NCBI GenBank assembly: GCA_963777515.1
Contig: CAVZQU010000008.1
Coordinates: 1 to 64,000, forward strand
Reading direction: 5' to 3'
DNA: 64,000 nucleotides
DNA from: CAVSWT01 sp963777515
GTDB lineage: Bacteria > Bacteroidota > Ignavibacteria > Ignavibacteriales > Ignavibacteriaceae
Shown here: positions 8,495 through 18,164 of the stretch, in pieces
Numbering within the stretch: the first letter of the stretch is position 1
Layout of the letters: each line of letters begins with the position of its first letter
Notes under the pieces: generated by a model
Databases searched by the model: none
The model's input: the letters and a program-made list of their open reading frames with translations, nothing else
What the model was told of the DNA's origin: nothing
Translations under genes and position numbers: made by a program

Positions 8495-9316
8495 TTATTT
8501 GTCATTCAACCTCCCCAAAATAATTTGGATAAAAGGCTTTGGATTATACTTAAAAAAATTTTTCATGCTTTCATTATCAAAATCAATTCCGCCGAGCTTG
8601 TTAACATTTACTTTTATTGTCGGTATGCAGTAAGATTCCATTCTTTCTCTTATCTGCTGAGAATCAAATCTTATCACATTCCAGCCATCTGAAGTTAAAT
8701 TGTTATTGCGTAAATTATCTTTTGCTGCATCTTGCGGATTATGATGATACCTGTCGCCGTCTGTTTCTATGTCAAGCTTACCTTTCTTACAGTAAATTGC
8801 AAAATCAAGAAAGTAAAAGTTGTCGTCAATCTTTACTACTTCCTGTCTTTCTGTGCTAATAAGATTTCTTTTCATTTCAGCCCAAAGCTTATCCTCTAAT
8901 GAGCTGCCGTCAAACAAATCATTAACCTCAACTGCGTTAATAAACTTTTTATAAGTGGATTGAATAAAAACGATCAGCCGCCATCTGCGGCTTAGAATTG
9001 GTTTAGGTAATGTTTCAACATTATTAAATGATATTTTATAATAATTTCTTTTCGATTTTGAGTTTTCTTTTTCGTGAGGGAAAAGTTCCTTGCGTGATAC
9101 TTCCTTTATGCCAGATACTTTTGCATAGTGGATAATCATTTGCGGATAATCTTTTCTATTCATTGTATAATAGAAAGCTATCCACTTAGGAGGCCATCTA
9201 CTTTTTAATCGTTCAGCTTTGTCTACAGGAATGCGATACCAGTTTTGGGTTTGGATTATTTCAAAATCTGAAACATTGTTAACTATCCCTACAAGCAGCT
9301 CTTCTTTACTATTCAT
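8495..9316 (-). CDS. Vsr/DUF559-like endonuclease domain protein
   Basis: A 273-residue protein with a C-terminal nuclease domain of the Vsr/DUF559 branch of the PD-(D/E)XK superfamily. The motif run is LDFAIY with D171, then LDIETDGDRYH with E184, D186 and H191, and then D-x2-R...L...GWNVIRF (200-217). The N-terminal ~130 residues (W26, WPPKWIAFYY, YAKVSGI, YYKI) do not match a family I can name; their spacing is reminiscent of PUA-like folds, which is speculative. It converges on the McrBC-like pair with only 15 bp between the stops, so it probably belongs to the same defence locus. It is not a mismatch-repair Vsr, which is shorter and lacks this N-terminus. Confidence 0.75.
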   Translation of the reverse strand: MNSKEELLVGIVNNVSDFEIIQTQNWYRIPVDKAERLKSRWPPKWIAFYYTMNRKDYPQMIIHYAKVSGIKEVSRKELFPHEKENSKSKRNYYKISFNNVETLPKPILSRRWRLIVFIQSTYKKFINAVEVNDLFDGSSLEDKLWAEMKRNLISTERQEVVKIDDNFYFLDFAIYCKKGKLDIETDGDRYHHNPQDAAKDNLRNNNLTSDGWNVIRFDSQQIRERMESYCIPTIKVNVNKLGGIDFDNESMKNFFKYNPKPFIQIILGRLNDK

Positions 9317-9532
9317 AAAATCAAATACTTTATAAATTCGTTAATCAAATTATAATAATAAATAAATTGAAATCCTTCTTAACAAAACCTACATCCAAAA
9401 TAGACGATATAATTTCCTACACAAAATACGTTAAATAGTAGCAAAGAAACTTACGCAAATCAGAATCTCATAAGCTAAATTAAAAATTTTAACCATCCCG
9501 TCTATATTTTTCACATAAGATATGAAAACAAA

Positions 9533-9690
9533 CCCACCTCTTAATCTCCTCCAGGGAGGAGGCTTTATTCATATTTTTCACTTTACATTTGTAATATTAA
9601 CTATTCCCAAAATCGTATTGTCCACTTCTGAGAGGGGAATGGAAGAGCTTGCCTTCCGCCAGGCAGGGTGAGTCTTTAAATTGTTAAATA
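9533..9690. repeat. Interspersed intergenic repeat (CTCCTCC/GGAGGAG type)
   Basis: The left part holds a palindrome, CTCCTCCAGGGAGGAG, within CCCACCTCTTAATCTCC. The right part holds GAGAGGGGAATGGAAGAG and the hairpin GCCTTCCGCCAGGC. A second copy of the left part occurs at 10347-10380. The 9317-9772 stretch contains no gene. Confidence 0.6.
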
Positions 9691-9724
9691 GGTTTAATGA
9701 AAATGGGGCTTATAAATTAAATCA

Positions 9725-9760
9725 GCGGGAACAGACAAACTGATGTTCATCTGTCCCCGC
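9725..9760 (-). terminator. Terminator hairpin after secreted protein gene
   Basis: The stem GCGGGAACAGA...TCTGTCCCCGC (one G/T-type mismatch) directly follows the minus-strand stop codon at 9773. The minus strand reads T-rich beyond it. Confidence 0.65.
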
Positions 9761-9772
9761 AGTTAAAAAAAA

Positions 9773-10234
9773 TTACTTCTTTAGATGCAGTTCTCTCATT
9801 AATTTAGTGCCTTTTATTTCTCTAATAGTATCGTAGTTTTTAACTACTTTATCAAATTTATCTCCCATTGCATCTTTCAATTTCTTTTCTATTGCATCCC
9901 ATTTTGCTTGCCTGTCTTTGTTGGGATCAAAATCTGCTAATGATTTGTTTTCTATCATTAAGATAAGATCATAATCATCTTCATTGGCGGCATTGCCCTG
10001 TAAAATTTTATAGTCTACAACTAAACCCTCGGCCTTTGCTTCTTCCATTGAAGCAACCCAGGTTTTTGCCAGGTCTTTTAAGTAGTCATCTGTTTTGTTA
10101 GGCCCGGTTCTTACGAAGGTAAGAGTCCATACGGTTCCTTGGTCATAAGGACTATCCGACTGTGCAGAAAGTTGTGTGCACGGCACAAGGAATAAAACTG
10201 CAAGCAATACAAGCCACAGGTAAGAGTTTTTCAT
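9773..10234 (-). CDS. Secreted protein of unknown function
   Basis: This 153-residue protein starts with a clear signal peptide (cleavage near CTQLSAQ-S, residue ~25). The mature part begins WTLTFVRTGPNKTDDYLKDL and alternates strands and helices, a pattern seen in small dimeric alpha/beta-barrel proteins such as the EthD/NIPSNAP-like groups. That fold call is inference. Charged residues dominate the C-terminal half. AGGAGG lies 8-10 nt before the ATG. It appears monocistronic with its own terminator. I do not recognise a specific function. Confidence 0.75.
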   Translation of the reverse strand: MKNSYLWLVLLAVLFLVPCTQLSAQSDSPYDQGTVWTLTFVRTGPNKTDDYLKDLAKTWVASMEEAKAEGLVVDYKILQGNAANEDDYDLILMIENKSLADFDPNKDRQAKWDAIEKKLKDAMGDKFDKVVKNYDTIREIKGTKLMRELHLKK

Positions 10235-10346
10235 AGTACCCTCCTTGAAATTTATTGATGTATAATTGTTTAGCGGGAAAAGAGATACAGCATGTTACGC
10301 ATTTATTATTTTATAACAAAACATTTAATAAAAATTTTAATTGCGA

Positions 10347-10380
10347 CCCACCTCTAAATCTCCTCCAAGGGAGGAGACTT
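10347..10380. repeat. Second copy of the CTCCTCC/GGAGGAG repeat
   Basis: CCCACCTCTAAATCTCC followed by TCCAAGGGAGGAGACTT repeats the left end of the element at 9533 with few changes. Similarity fades after about 40 bp. Confidence 0.65.
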
Positions 10381-10538
10381 CCATTTTTACTTTTATCCTT
10401 ACATTGATAGTTCTATCGAATAAATATTAAAGTAAAAATCATTTTATGCTTTATCTTTTCAAACGCATTTTTATCTTCTCCAATGTACGCATAGTCCCCT
10501 TACAGCAGGCAGTATAGTATCCTCTTGATCAAAACATA

Positions 10539-10777
10539 TCTGTCCCAAATAAATAGTAATTAGCTAAAACAAATTAACTTTAGTAATATATTTTAATGTC
10601 ATCCCTTCGGGATTTAAGATTATTCTGGTTTGCAATTTAATTATAATAATATCAGCCCTTTGGGCTTTTATATCAAACACCAAAGGTGTGATATTATTAT
10701 AAAAACGATAAAAGAGCAAAGCCAAAATCCCGAAGGGATGACATTATTCTTATGTGAATTTATCTTGGACAGCAGTG
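10539..10777. mobile_element. MITE-like 239-bp element with 12-bp flanking repeats
   Basis: The element is bounded by perfect 12-bp direct repeats, GATCAAAACATA at 10527-10538 and 10778-10789, which look like a target-site duplication. Its ends are imperfect inverted repeats (CTGTCCCAAATAAAT against CTGTCCAAGATAAAT). Inside are further nested arms: TGTCATCCCTTCGGGATT/AATCCCGAAGGGATGACA, then TTATAATAATATCA/TGATATTATTATAA, enclosing two short hairpins (GCCCTTTGGGC and CACCAAAGGTG). There is no coding capacity. The surrounding gap 10235-10864 has no gene. Confidence 0.7.
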
Positions 10778-10864
10778 GATCAAAACATAATATTAATAAT
10801 AGAAATTGAAGAAATAAAATTGTTTCTTTATCTTTCATAAAATTCAAAATAACTTTCCAATCAA

Positions 10865-12838
10865 ATGAACGGGATATTATTATTATTTCTTTCAATAATT
10901 TTTTCTTTTAATCAATTATCTGCAGAAAAAGAAAAGCCGTTTAATCTATCCTGGAATGAAATACAAAATACAACTATTTATTATTTTACTTCGGGATGGA
11001 AATACAGTCCGGCAGATATTTATAACTGGAACTCTCCCGGTTTTAACGACAGCGATTGGATAAAAGTAAATACAATTCAAAACCAGCGTTTCCCCGCCGA
11101 TTGGAATGGAACAGGCTGGTTCAGGTTTCATTTTACAATCGACTCCTCTTTATTTAATAAATCTGTTTTCCTTCGCATCTGGTCGGCTGGAATGCAAGAA
11201 GTTTATCTGGATGGAAAATATATTACGGATAATTCTGTCTGGAAGCATTCCAAAGTAATCACCTTCAATCAAAAACGGGATCATATCTTAGCAGTTAAGT
11301 ATACAAATAATGATGCACGTTATTATGTTAATGCCGGGTTCAGTCAGGGTTTTATGATTGGTTTTGGAAATATAGAAAAAGTAGTGCATTCTGAATTGAA
11401 AGAACTAAGAAGATATTCTAATGAACAAATGTTCTTCACCGCAATTACCTTGGCATTCGGACTACTTCATTTAATATTATTCTTATATAACAGGCGGTTT
11501 AAGGAAAATCTTATATACTCTATTTTCCTTTTTGTTTATGCGGCTTCAATTTTTATGGATTATAATTCAAACCTTGCAGTAAACATTACCGGACTGGTTC
11601 TTAGTTTAAAAGTGCATAGAATCTTAATGTCGTTAACACAGGTTTTAGTTCTTCTTTCTTTGTATTCAATATTAAAGCAAAAAATCACACTGCTTTTCTG
11701 GGTGTTGCTTGCATACTTTTGCTTTGCTGCTGTGGCTGCATTTATAAAACCGGTTGACAATTTTATCTATCTTCAAATAGGCATTATCCTTATGCTGATT
11801 GAAAGTACCAGGATTATTTTAAAAGCTTCAAAACAAAAAACCGAAGGAGTGTGGATTATAGCTGCGGGGTTTGCAATCCTGTTTCTATTTTCATCTTATG
11901 ATTGGCTGCTGGATATGAATTTCATTTCCATGATTGGAAATTTTAATAATGGTTATCCGTTCGGAACTATAGGTTTATTTATCTGCATGTCCGTTTTTCT
12001 ATCAAAAAGTTTTGCAAAATCGAACCTGAAGTTGATCCAGCAGGAAAAATTGAACCAGGAACAGGAAATTAAAAATAAATTTCTTGATGCGGAAAATAAA
12101 AGGAAATCACTTGAGCTTGAAGATGCACGTAAGCTTCAGCTTTCGATATTGCCAAAAAGTTTTCCTCAAATGCAGCATCTTGAAATTTCTGCCAGGATGA
12201 GAACAGCAGCAGAAGTTGGCGGCGATTATTATGATTATCATTTATCCGACGACGGCACAATTACACTAACTATTGGTGACGCCACAGGCCATGGAATTAA
12301 AGCAGGAATAATGGTGACTCTTATTAAAAGCTTGTTTGACACAATGGCTCATACTTTTTTTATACCGGATTTTTTTAATTACTGTACAAGAACAATAAAG
12401 AAAATGAATCTGGGGAATCTTTACATGGGGATGACTGTTCTGAAAATTCAGAACTACAGGATTACAGCTTCAGCAGCCGGTATGCCGCCGTTCTTTATTT
12501 ACCGGAAAAGTACTGATTCAATAGAAGATGTAGTTTTAAAGGGAATGCCGTTAGGTGCATTTTATGATTATCAATACCAACAGAAAATATTTAAAGTTAA
12601 CCCTGGTGATATAATCCTTCTTTTAACAGATGGTTTTACTGAACTATTTAATGCCAATAATGAAATGCTTGATATTGATGAAGCAAGAAATATCTTCCTG
12701 GAAGCTGCCCGAAATAATTCCGGCGACATTATAAAAGATTTTTTAAAGGAAGCAGACAAATGGCTTAATGGATATCCCCAGGCAGATGATATTACTTTTC
12801 TTGTTATAAAAATGAAAAATACGGATAAGGATTATTGA
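10865..12838 (+). CDS. 7TM receptor with SpoIIE-type PP2C phosphatase
   Basis: This 657-residue membrane signalling protein has a signal peptide (to LSAEKE). An extracellular galactose-binding-like domain follows (about 25-165: WNSPGFNDSDW, GTGWFRFHF, VYLDGKYI), then about seven transmembrane helices (190-385), a charged coiled coil (395-440), and a C-terminal SpoIIE/PP2C domain. The catalytic metal motifs are visible: AAEVGGDYYDY, IGDATGHG and LLLTDGFTE. In this family the phosphatase usually dephosphorylates an anti-sigma antagonist. No such partner is adjacent, so the target is unknown. The ATG has no strong ribosome binding site. Confidence 0.88.
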   Translation: MNGILLLFLSIIFSFNQLSAEKEKPFNLSWNEIQNTTIYYFTSGWKYSPADIYNWNSPGFNDSDWIKVNTIQNQRFPADWNGTGWFRFHFTIDSSLFNKSVFLRIWSAGMQEVYLDGKYITDNSVWKHSKVITFNQKRDHILAVKYTNNDARYYVNAGFSQGFMIGFGNIEKVVHSELKELRRYSNEQMFFTAITLAFGLLHLILFLYNRRFKENLIYSIFLFVYAASIFMDYNSNLAVNITGLVLSLKVHRILMSLTQVLVLLSLYSILKQKITLLFWVLLAYFCFAAVAAFIKPVDNFIYLQIGIILMLIESTRIILKASKQKTEGVWIIAAGFAILFLFSSYDWLLDMNFISMIGNFNNGYPFGTIGLFICMSVFLSKSFAKSNLKLIQQEKLNQEQEIKNKFLDAENKRKSLELEDARKLQLSILPKSFPQMQHLEISARMRTAAEVGGDYYDYHLSDDGTITLTIGDATGHGIKAGIMVTLIKSLFDTMAHTFFIPDFFNYCTRTIKKMNLGNLYMGMTVLKIQNYRITASAAGMPPFFIYRKSTDSIEDVVLKGMPLGAFYDYQYQQKIFKVNPGDIILLLTDGFTELFNANNEMLDIDEARNIFLEAARNNSGDIIKDFLKEADKWLNGYPQADDITFLVIKMKNTDKDY

Positions 12839-12926
12839 AAGTTAAGGTCACGGGAGTATAATTTCAAAATTTCAATTTTAGTTTCATTGATAATTAATGA
12901 TAAAAATAAAATAAAGGTTAAATTCC

Positions 12927-13439
12927 ATGAAAAAACAATTTATAGTTCTTTTTATAATTTCAATTACAGTATTTACTTTTGCGGCCTTTTCTTCTAGAGG
13001 ACAGAGTACCTCTCAAGCTGATGACCTTATCGGAACCTGGAAAGCAAAAGTTCAATTCAAAACCGGTGCATTTGCCGGTGTAAAAAATCTAGAGTTTATG
13101 ATGTCATTTAATTCAGGCGGAACAATGACTGAATCATCCAATTATGACGGTATGCCGCCGGTACCGCCGGCATACGGCATATGGAGAAAAACCGGTGATA
13201 AACAATTTGAAGCAAAGTATGAATTTTACATTACCAATGTCCCTGCCTCATTTGAATCATTAAAAAAAATCGGAGGCTTTAGTCCGGCAGGTTACGGAAG
13301 ATTTACAGAAAAAATCACACTATCACCGGATGGCAAAACATATAAATCTAAAATTAAATTTGATGCATTTGACATAACCGGAAAGCAAATGTCTTCTAAT
13401 GATCAGGCTGATGTAACGGCTAGTCGAATGGAGTTTTGA
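12927..13439 (+). CDS. Secreted lipocalin-like small protein
   Basis: This 170-residue protein has a signal peptide ending near FSSRGQS. The mature part opens with LIGTWKAKVQF, the G-x-W signature seen at the first strand of calycin-type barrels, and continues in alternating strands (LEFMMSFNSGG, YGIWRKTGDKQFEAKYEF, GRFTEKITLSPDGKTY). Small ligand binding is possible but not shown. It lies 88 bp after the phosphatase gene on the same strand. It may share a transcript with that gene, though the gap is fairly wide. Confidence 0.72.
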   Translation: MKKQFIVLFIISITVFTFAAFSSRGQSTSQADDLIGTWKAKVQFKTGAFAGVKNLEFMMSFNSGGTMTESSNYDGMPPVPPAYGIWRKTGDKQFEAKYEFYITNVPASFESLKKIGGFSPAGYGRFTEKITLSPDGKTYKSKIKFDAFDITGKQMSSNDQADVTASRMEF

Positions 13440-13679
13440 TTTAAAAACTATTTGTTCCTTCTTAATCCGTTTTTATGAAATCGTAAAAGATTTATGCTTC
13501 TTTATTGTAATCAATTAATTTTATTCTTTATTTAAAGAGTATAAATTCAGTACATAACTCTACCCGCCAAATTTTATTTAATCCATTCATCACTCCAAAT
13601 AGCCGGTGGTTTAATTATCAACCTAAGGCCCTATAATCACGTTTTATATTGATGTCTAAAAATTTTGGAGAATGGATTT

Positions 13680-16346
13680 ATGAAAAAATTTCTCCTGTGC
13701 CTTATCTTACCACTTACAGCATCATTTGGAAGTTATCCGACTATTAAAGACAATTCAAAAGCTAAAATCACAGCCGAAAGATTAAATGACAAAATTATTA
13801 TCGACGGCAAGCTTACAGAAAAAATTTGGCAGCGCCCAGGTTTTAATACATTGATTCAACAAGACCCTAACCAGGGAATTAGGCCTTCACAGAATTCTGA
13901 ATTTTGGGTAGCTTATGATGATGAAGCAATCTATTTCGCAGCTAGATTTTATGACAACAATCCTGATTCAATTATGGCACGTTTGGTAAGAAGGGATTTT
14001 ATCTGGGGCGATCCCTCGGATGGATGCGTATTATATTTAGATTCATATAGAGACAAACGTAGCGGATATTTTTTCTATGTATCAGCGGCTGGAACGCTTG
14101 CCGATGGATTAATTGAAAATGATGTAAAGCAGCCGAATGATTTAACCTGGGATGCTGTATGGGAAGGAGTTCCGAACATCGATAAAAAAGGCTGGTCGGT
14201 TGAAATGAAAATTCCATATTCGCAGCTTCGCTTTAATGAAAAAGATTCACAGGTATGGGGAATAAATGTCGAAAGATTTATAAGCAGAAAATTTGAAACC
14301 GATATGCTGGTTTATACACCAAGAAACGAAAGCGGATTTACTTCAAGGTTTCCGGATCTTGTCGGCTTGGATGGAATCACTCCTCCCGCTAGAGTTGAAT
14401 TACTTCCATATGTAGTTGGTAAAGCGGAGTACATTGGAACCGATCAAAATAATCCGTTTAATTCCGGGCATGAATATACTCCAGGTGTTGGACTGGATGT
14501 AAGAGCCGGACTTGGAAGCAGTTTAACTTTAAATGGTACAATTAATCCTGACTTTGGACAGGTTGAACTTGATCCAGCAGTAGTAAATCTCACGGATGTT
14601 GAGTCTGTGTTCGAAGAGAAACGCCCATTCTTTACAGAAGGAGTTAGTATTTACAGATTCGGCCGCGGCGGCACAAATAATAATGTCAATTTCAATTGGC
14701 CTACCACAAATATTTTCTACAGCAGAAGAATCGGAAGAACTCCGCAAGGCAGTTTACCCGATTATGATTATGTAAACAAACCAAATGGAACACATATCCT
14801 GGGTGCAGCTAAAATTTCAGGTGAGATTTACGATTCATGGAAAATAGGGACAATTCACGCCGTTACAAAACGAGAGTTTGCTGATATTTCTTTAAATGGT
14901 AACCGCTCTAGTTTTGAAATAGAGCCTTTAACATATTACGGAATATTAAGGGCTCAAAGAGATTTTAATTCTGGCAATCAAGGAATAGGTATACTTTCAA
15001 CATTTACAAACCGCTTTTATAACGATACAAATTTAGATAATTCAATTAATAAAAGTGCGTTAGTTGCAGCGGCTGACGGCTGGACATTTTTAGATAAGGA
15101 TAATACTTATGTACTTACCGGCTGGGGAGCAGTTTCTAGAGTATCAGGTTCAAAAGAAAGAATAACAGCATTACAAGAAAGTCCAACTCATTATTTCCAA
15201 AGGCCTGATGTATCATACATTTCCGTAGACAGCTCAGCAGCTTCACTCACAGGTTTTAGCGGCCGACTTATATTAAATAAAAACCGCGGAAGATGGGTGT
15301 TCAATACTGCGGTTGGATTTATAAGTCCAAAATTTGAAGTGAATGACCTTGGCTTCGGTTCTTACAGTGATTATATCAATGCACATTTTTTTACCAGCTA
15401 TAGGTGGAATGATCCAACAGATTTTTATTTGAACTGCGGATTAGGTGCAGCAACATTTTTAAGTTTTGATTACGGCGGAAATAAAATATTACAGGGATAT
15501 TGGACAAACGGTTATATCACCTTGCATGATTATTACGGCGGCGATATCTCTTATATTTACACACCCACAACTTTAAATTCAAGAAGAACCCGCGGTGGCC
15601 CCCTTACACTTGAACCACCAAGCAATTCAATTAATTTTAATTTATATACAGACAACCGTAAGTGGTGGGTTCTGACTCTTAACGGAGCAACAAGTTTTGG
15701 AGATGATCAAAACTCAAAATCGCTTCAAACTAATTTTGAATTTAAAGTTCTTCCAACTCTCACATTATCAGTTGGCCCTGAATTATCAAAAGATGTTTAT
15801 AATGCTCAATGGATTGCTAATCTTGATGACCCTTTGGCAAGTGAAACTTTTAAAAGCAGATATGTATTTGCTCACCTTAATCAAACCACAATATCAACTA
15901 ATATTAGAGCGGATTGGATAATGAGCCCTACTCTTAGCTTTCAAGTTTATGTACAGCCTTTTATAGCTTCCGGAAAGTACACTGATTTTAAATATCTTGC
16001 GAGACCTAGAAGTTATGATTTTGTTGTCTATGGCGAAAATGGTTCAAGTTTATCAAGAGAGAAAAATGGAAATGGAGAAATAAGTTCTTATAATCTTGAT
16101 CCGGATGCAGAAGGGCCAGCACCTTCGCAGACTATCAGCAACCCGGATTTTAATTACGTTTCTCTTCGCGGTAATGCCGTATTACGCTGGGAATATTTGG
16201 CCGGTTCAACTCTTTATCTTGTATGGACTCAAACCAGAGAAAATGTTGAATCGATTGGTGATTTCAGATTCGGTACTTCGGTAAATCATTTATTTAATGT
16301 TAAGCCGGATAATATTTTTATTTTAAAAATAAGTTACTGGTTGTAA
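13680..16346 (+). CDS. CBM9-like / DUF5916 outer-membrane protein
   Basis: This 888-residue protein has a signal peptide (MKKFLLCLILPLTASFGSYP), a CBM9-like domain at about 25-225 (IIDGKLTEKIWQ, FWVAYDDEAIYFAARFYD, GWSVEMKIPYSQLRF) and a long DUF5916 region of repeated beta-hairpins. It ends in aromatic-rich strands (IFILKISYWL) typical of an outer-membrane barrel. A TTG at 13665 is in frame, but the ATG at 13680 has GGAG (13667-13670) at good spacing and starts the signal peptide. A role in binding or importing carbohydrate or peptide substrates is inferred. It precedes a cluster of exported catabolic enzymes. Confidence 0.85.
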   Translation: MKKFLLCLILPLTASFGSYPTIKDNSKAKITAERLNDKIIIDGKLTEKIWQRPGFNTLIQQDPNQGIRPSQNSEFWVAYDDEAIYFAARFYDNNPDSIMARLVRRDFIWGDPSDGCVLYLDSYRDKRSGYFFYVSAAGTLADGLIENDVKQPNDLTWDAVWEGVPNIDKKGWSVEMKIPYSQLRFNEKDSQVWGINVERFISRKFETDMLVYTPRNESGFTSRFPDLVGLDGITPPARVELLPYVVGKAEYIGTDQNNPFNSGHEYTPGVGLDVRAGLGSSLTLNGTINPDFGQVELDPAVVNLTDVESVFEEKRPFFTEGVSIYRFGRGGTNNNVNFNWPTTNIFYSRRIGRTPQGSLPDYDYVNKPNGTHILGAAKISGEIYDSWKIGTIHAVTKREFADISLNGNRSSFEIEPLTYYGILRAQRDFNSGNQGIGILSTFTNRFYNDTNLDNSINKSALVAAADGWTFLDKDNTYVLTGWGAVSRVSGSKERITALQESPTHYFQRPDVSYISVDSSAASLTGFSGRLILNKNRGRWVFNTAVGFISPKFEVNDLGFGSYSDYINAHFFTSYRWNDPTDFYLNCGLGAATFLSFDYGGNKILQGYWTNGYITLHDYYGGDISYIYTPTTLNSRRTRGGPLTLEPPSNSINFNLYTDNRKWWVLTLNGATSFGDDQNSKSLQTNFEFKVLPTLTLSVGPELSKDVYNAQWIANLDDPLASETFKSRYVFAHLNQTTISTNIRADWIMSPTLSFQVYVQPFIASGKYTDFKYLARPRSYDFVVYGENGSSLSREKNGNGEISSYNLDPDAEGPAPSQTISNPDFNYVSLRGNAVLRWEYLAGSTLYLVWTQTRENVESIGDFRFGTSVNHLFNVKPDNIFILKISYWL

Positions 16347-16546
16347 AAAAGCATAATTAAACTTTATAATTTGGGGTTGACTATTGCTTCTTAATTAAAA
16401 AATATACAACTTCAATTCAAAACTAGCCGCAAGCTTGTTTTTATAGCTTTTCTATTCTATCAACAAAAATATTTCACAGATTCTATAATAATTTTGAATT
16501 TAATAAATCCTCATTCATTTAAATTAACTATCCTTGAAAGGGAAAG

Positions 16547-18088
16547 ATGAAAAAGTCCATCTTAATTTTATTATGCATTGCCCTTCTTTCCATTCAGCCT
16601 ATCTTATCCCAGGAGAAAACTGAAGCAACTGCAAAAGATACTGCCGAAAAAGGTAAGATAACCAAACAAGAAAAATCAGTAACTCATCATAGCATAATTA
16701 TAAATGGAAAAACTGTAAAATATACTGCAACAGCAGGCAATCTCATTATCAAAGATGATGCTGACAGCGCAATAGCCAGTATGTATTATTTTGCCTATAC
16801 ACTTGATGATGAAAAATATCCTTCAACCAGGCCTATTGCATTTGCATATAATGGTGGGCCCGGGTCTGCTTCTATCTGGCTTCACATGGGAGCCTTGGGA
16901 CCAAAACGTGTTAAAACAATAGACGCCGGATATACTCCTCCCCCGCCCTACAAAACCGTTGACAATGAATTCAGTATAATTGACAAAACAGATCTTGTAA
17001 TGATTGATCCGGTTGGTACTGGTTTTAGTAAAGCCATGGGTAAAATGAAAGATAAAGATTTCTGGAGTGTTGACGAAGATATTAGCTCAATGAGCAAATT
17101 TATCAAACAATATGTAAATGAAAATAACAGATGGAATTCACCTAAGTATCTTATCGGTGAAAGTTATGGAACAACGCGCTCTGCAGGAATTGTTGATTAT
17201 CTTCAAACAAATGAAAATATGTCATTTAATGGAGTGGTGCTTATATCCCTTGCTCTTGATTTAGAGTCAATATTTGATAATGCAGGCAATGAGAGAACTT
17301 ACCCGCTTTTTATACCAAGTTATACTGCTGTTTCTTGGTACCATCATGTATTACCTAATCAACCAAATGAACTTGAGCCGCTATTGCAAAAGGTAAGACA
17401 ATTTTCACTCGGGGAATACAATAATGCACTTATGAAAGGGAATGCTCTTTCTGATTCCGAAAGAAATACCATCGCTGAAAAACTGCACGAGTTTACAGGA
17501 CTTTCAACCGACTATATTAAAAAATCAAACCTCCGTATTGAAGAAGGAAAATACGCTCAGGAATTAATGCGTGAACATAACCTGGTTGTGGGGAGAATAG
17601 ATGCAAGGTTTCTTGGCGCATCATCTGACCCCCTTTCTGAAATGGCTGAATATGACCCACAATATCCGGCTATAGCATCTGCTTTTACTACTGCTTTTCA
17701 TGATTACATTTACAATGATTTGAATTTCAAATTAAGTAGAGAATATCAAATATTGAGCAGAAATGTTTCTTCACACTGGAATTGGAAGCATAAAATAAAT
17801 GCTACCGGGCAAGAACAATGGATGGTTAATACTGGAATAGACCTTGCACACGCAATGATTTATAATCCCGATTTAAAAGTTATAGTTCTTCAAGGTAAAT
17901 ATGATCTTGCAACACCATTACTCGCAACAGAATATATGGTTTCCCATCTTAACATCGAAAAAAAATTTCAGTCACATATTTCAATAAAATATTATGATTC
18001 AGGACATATGATGTATTTACACGTTCCGGATTTAAAGAAGATGAATTCAGATATAGAACAGTTTATAGATAGTACTTATAAAAAATAA
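16547..18088 (+). CDS. Exported S10 serine carboxypeptidase
   Basis: This 513-residue peptidase S10 family member releases C-terminal residues from peptides. It has a signal peptide (LLSIQPILSQ), the S10 substrate motif YNGGPGSASIW, nucleophile S206 in GESYGT, Asp453 in GKYDLATP and His487 in DSGHMMYL, so the triad is intact. AAGGGAAAG precedes the ATG. It is the first gene of a same-strand run (gaps of 76, 39 and 42 bp) with the nitrilase-like, RidA and amine oxidase genes, all with export signals. It likely supplies free amino acids outside the cytoplasm. Confidence 0.9.
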   Translation: MKKSILILLCIALLSIQPILSQEKTEATAKDTAEKGKITKQEKSVTHHSIIINGKTVKYTATAGNLIIKDDADSAIASMYYFAYTLDDEKYPSTRPIAFAYNGGPGSASIWLHMGALGPKRVKTIDAGYTPPPPYKTVDNEFSIIDKTDLVMIDPVGTGFSKAMGKMKDKDFWSVDEDISSMSKFIKQYVNENNRWNSPKYLIGESYGTTRSAGIVDYLQTNENMSFNGVVLISLALDLESIFDNAGNERTYPLFIPSYTAVSWYHHVLPNQPNELEPLLQKVRQFSLGEYNNALMKGNALSDSERNTIAEKLHEFTGLSTDYIKKSNLRIEEGKYAQELMREHNLVVGRIDARFLGASSDPLSEMAEYDPQYPAIASAFTTAFHDYIYNDLNFKLSREYQILSRNVSSHWNWKHKINATGQEQWMVNTGIDLAHAMIYNPDLKVIVLQGKYDLATPLLATEYMVSHLNIEKKFQSHISIKYYDSGHMMYLHVPDLKKMNSDIEQFIDSTYKK

Positions 18089-18164
18089 TTGACTGTTTTA
18101 TTCTATACCGGTTTTTAGCAAATAAATTTCGCAGTAAAAGATATTTTAATAAACGAAATATTCA

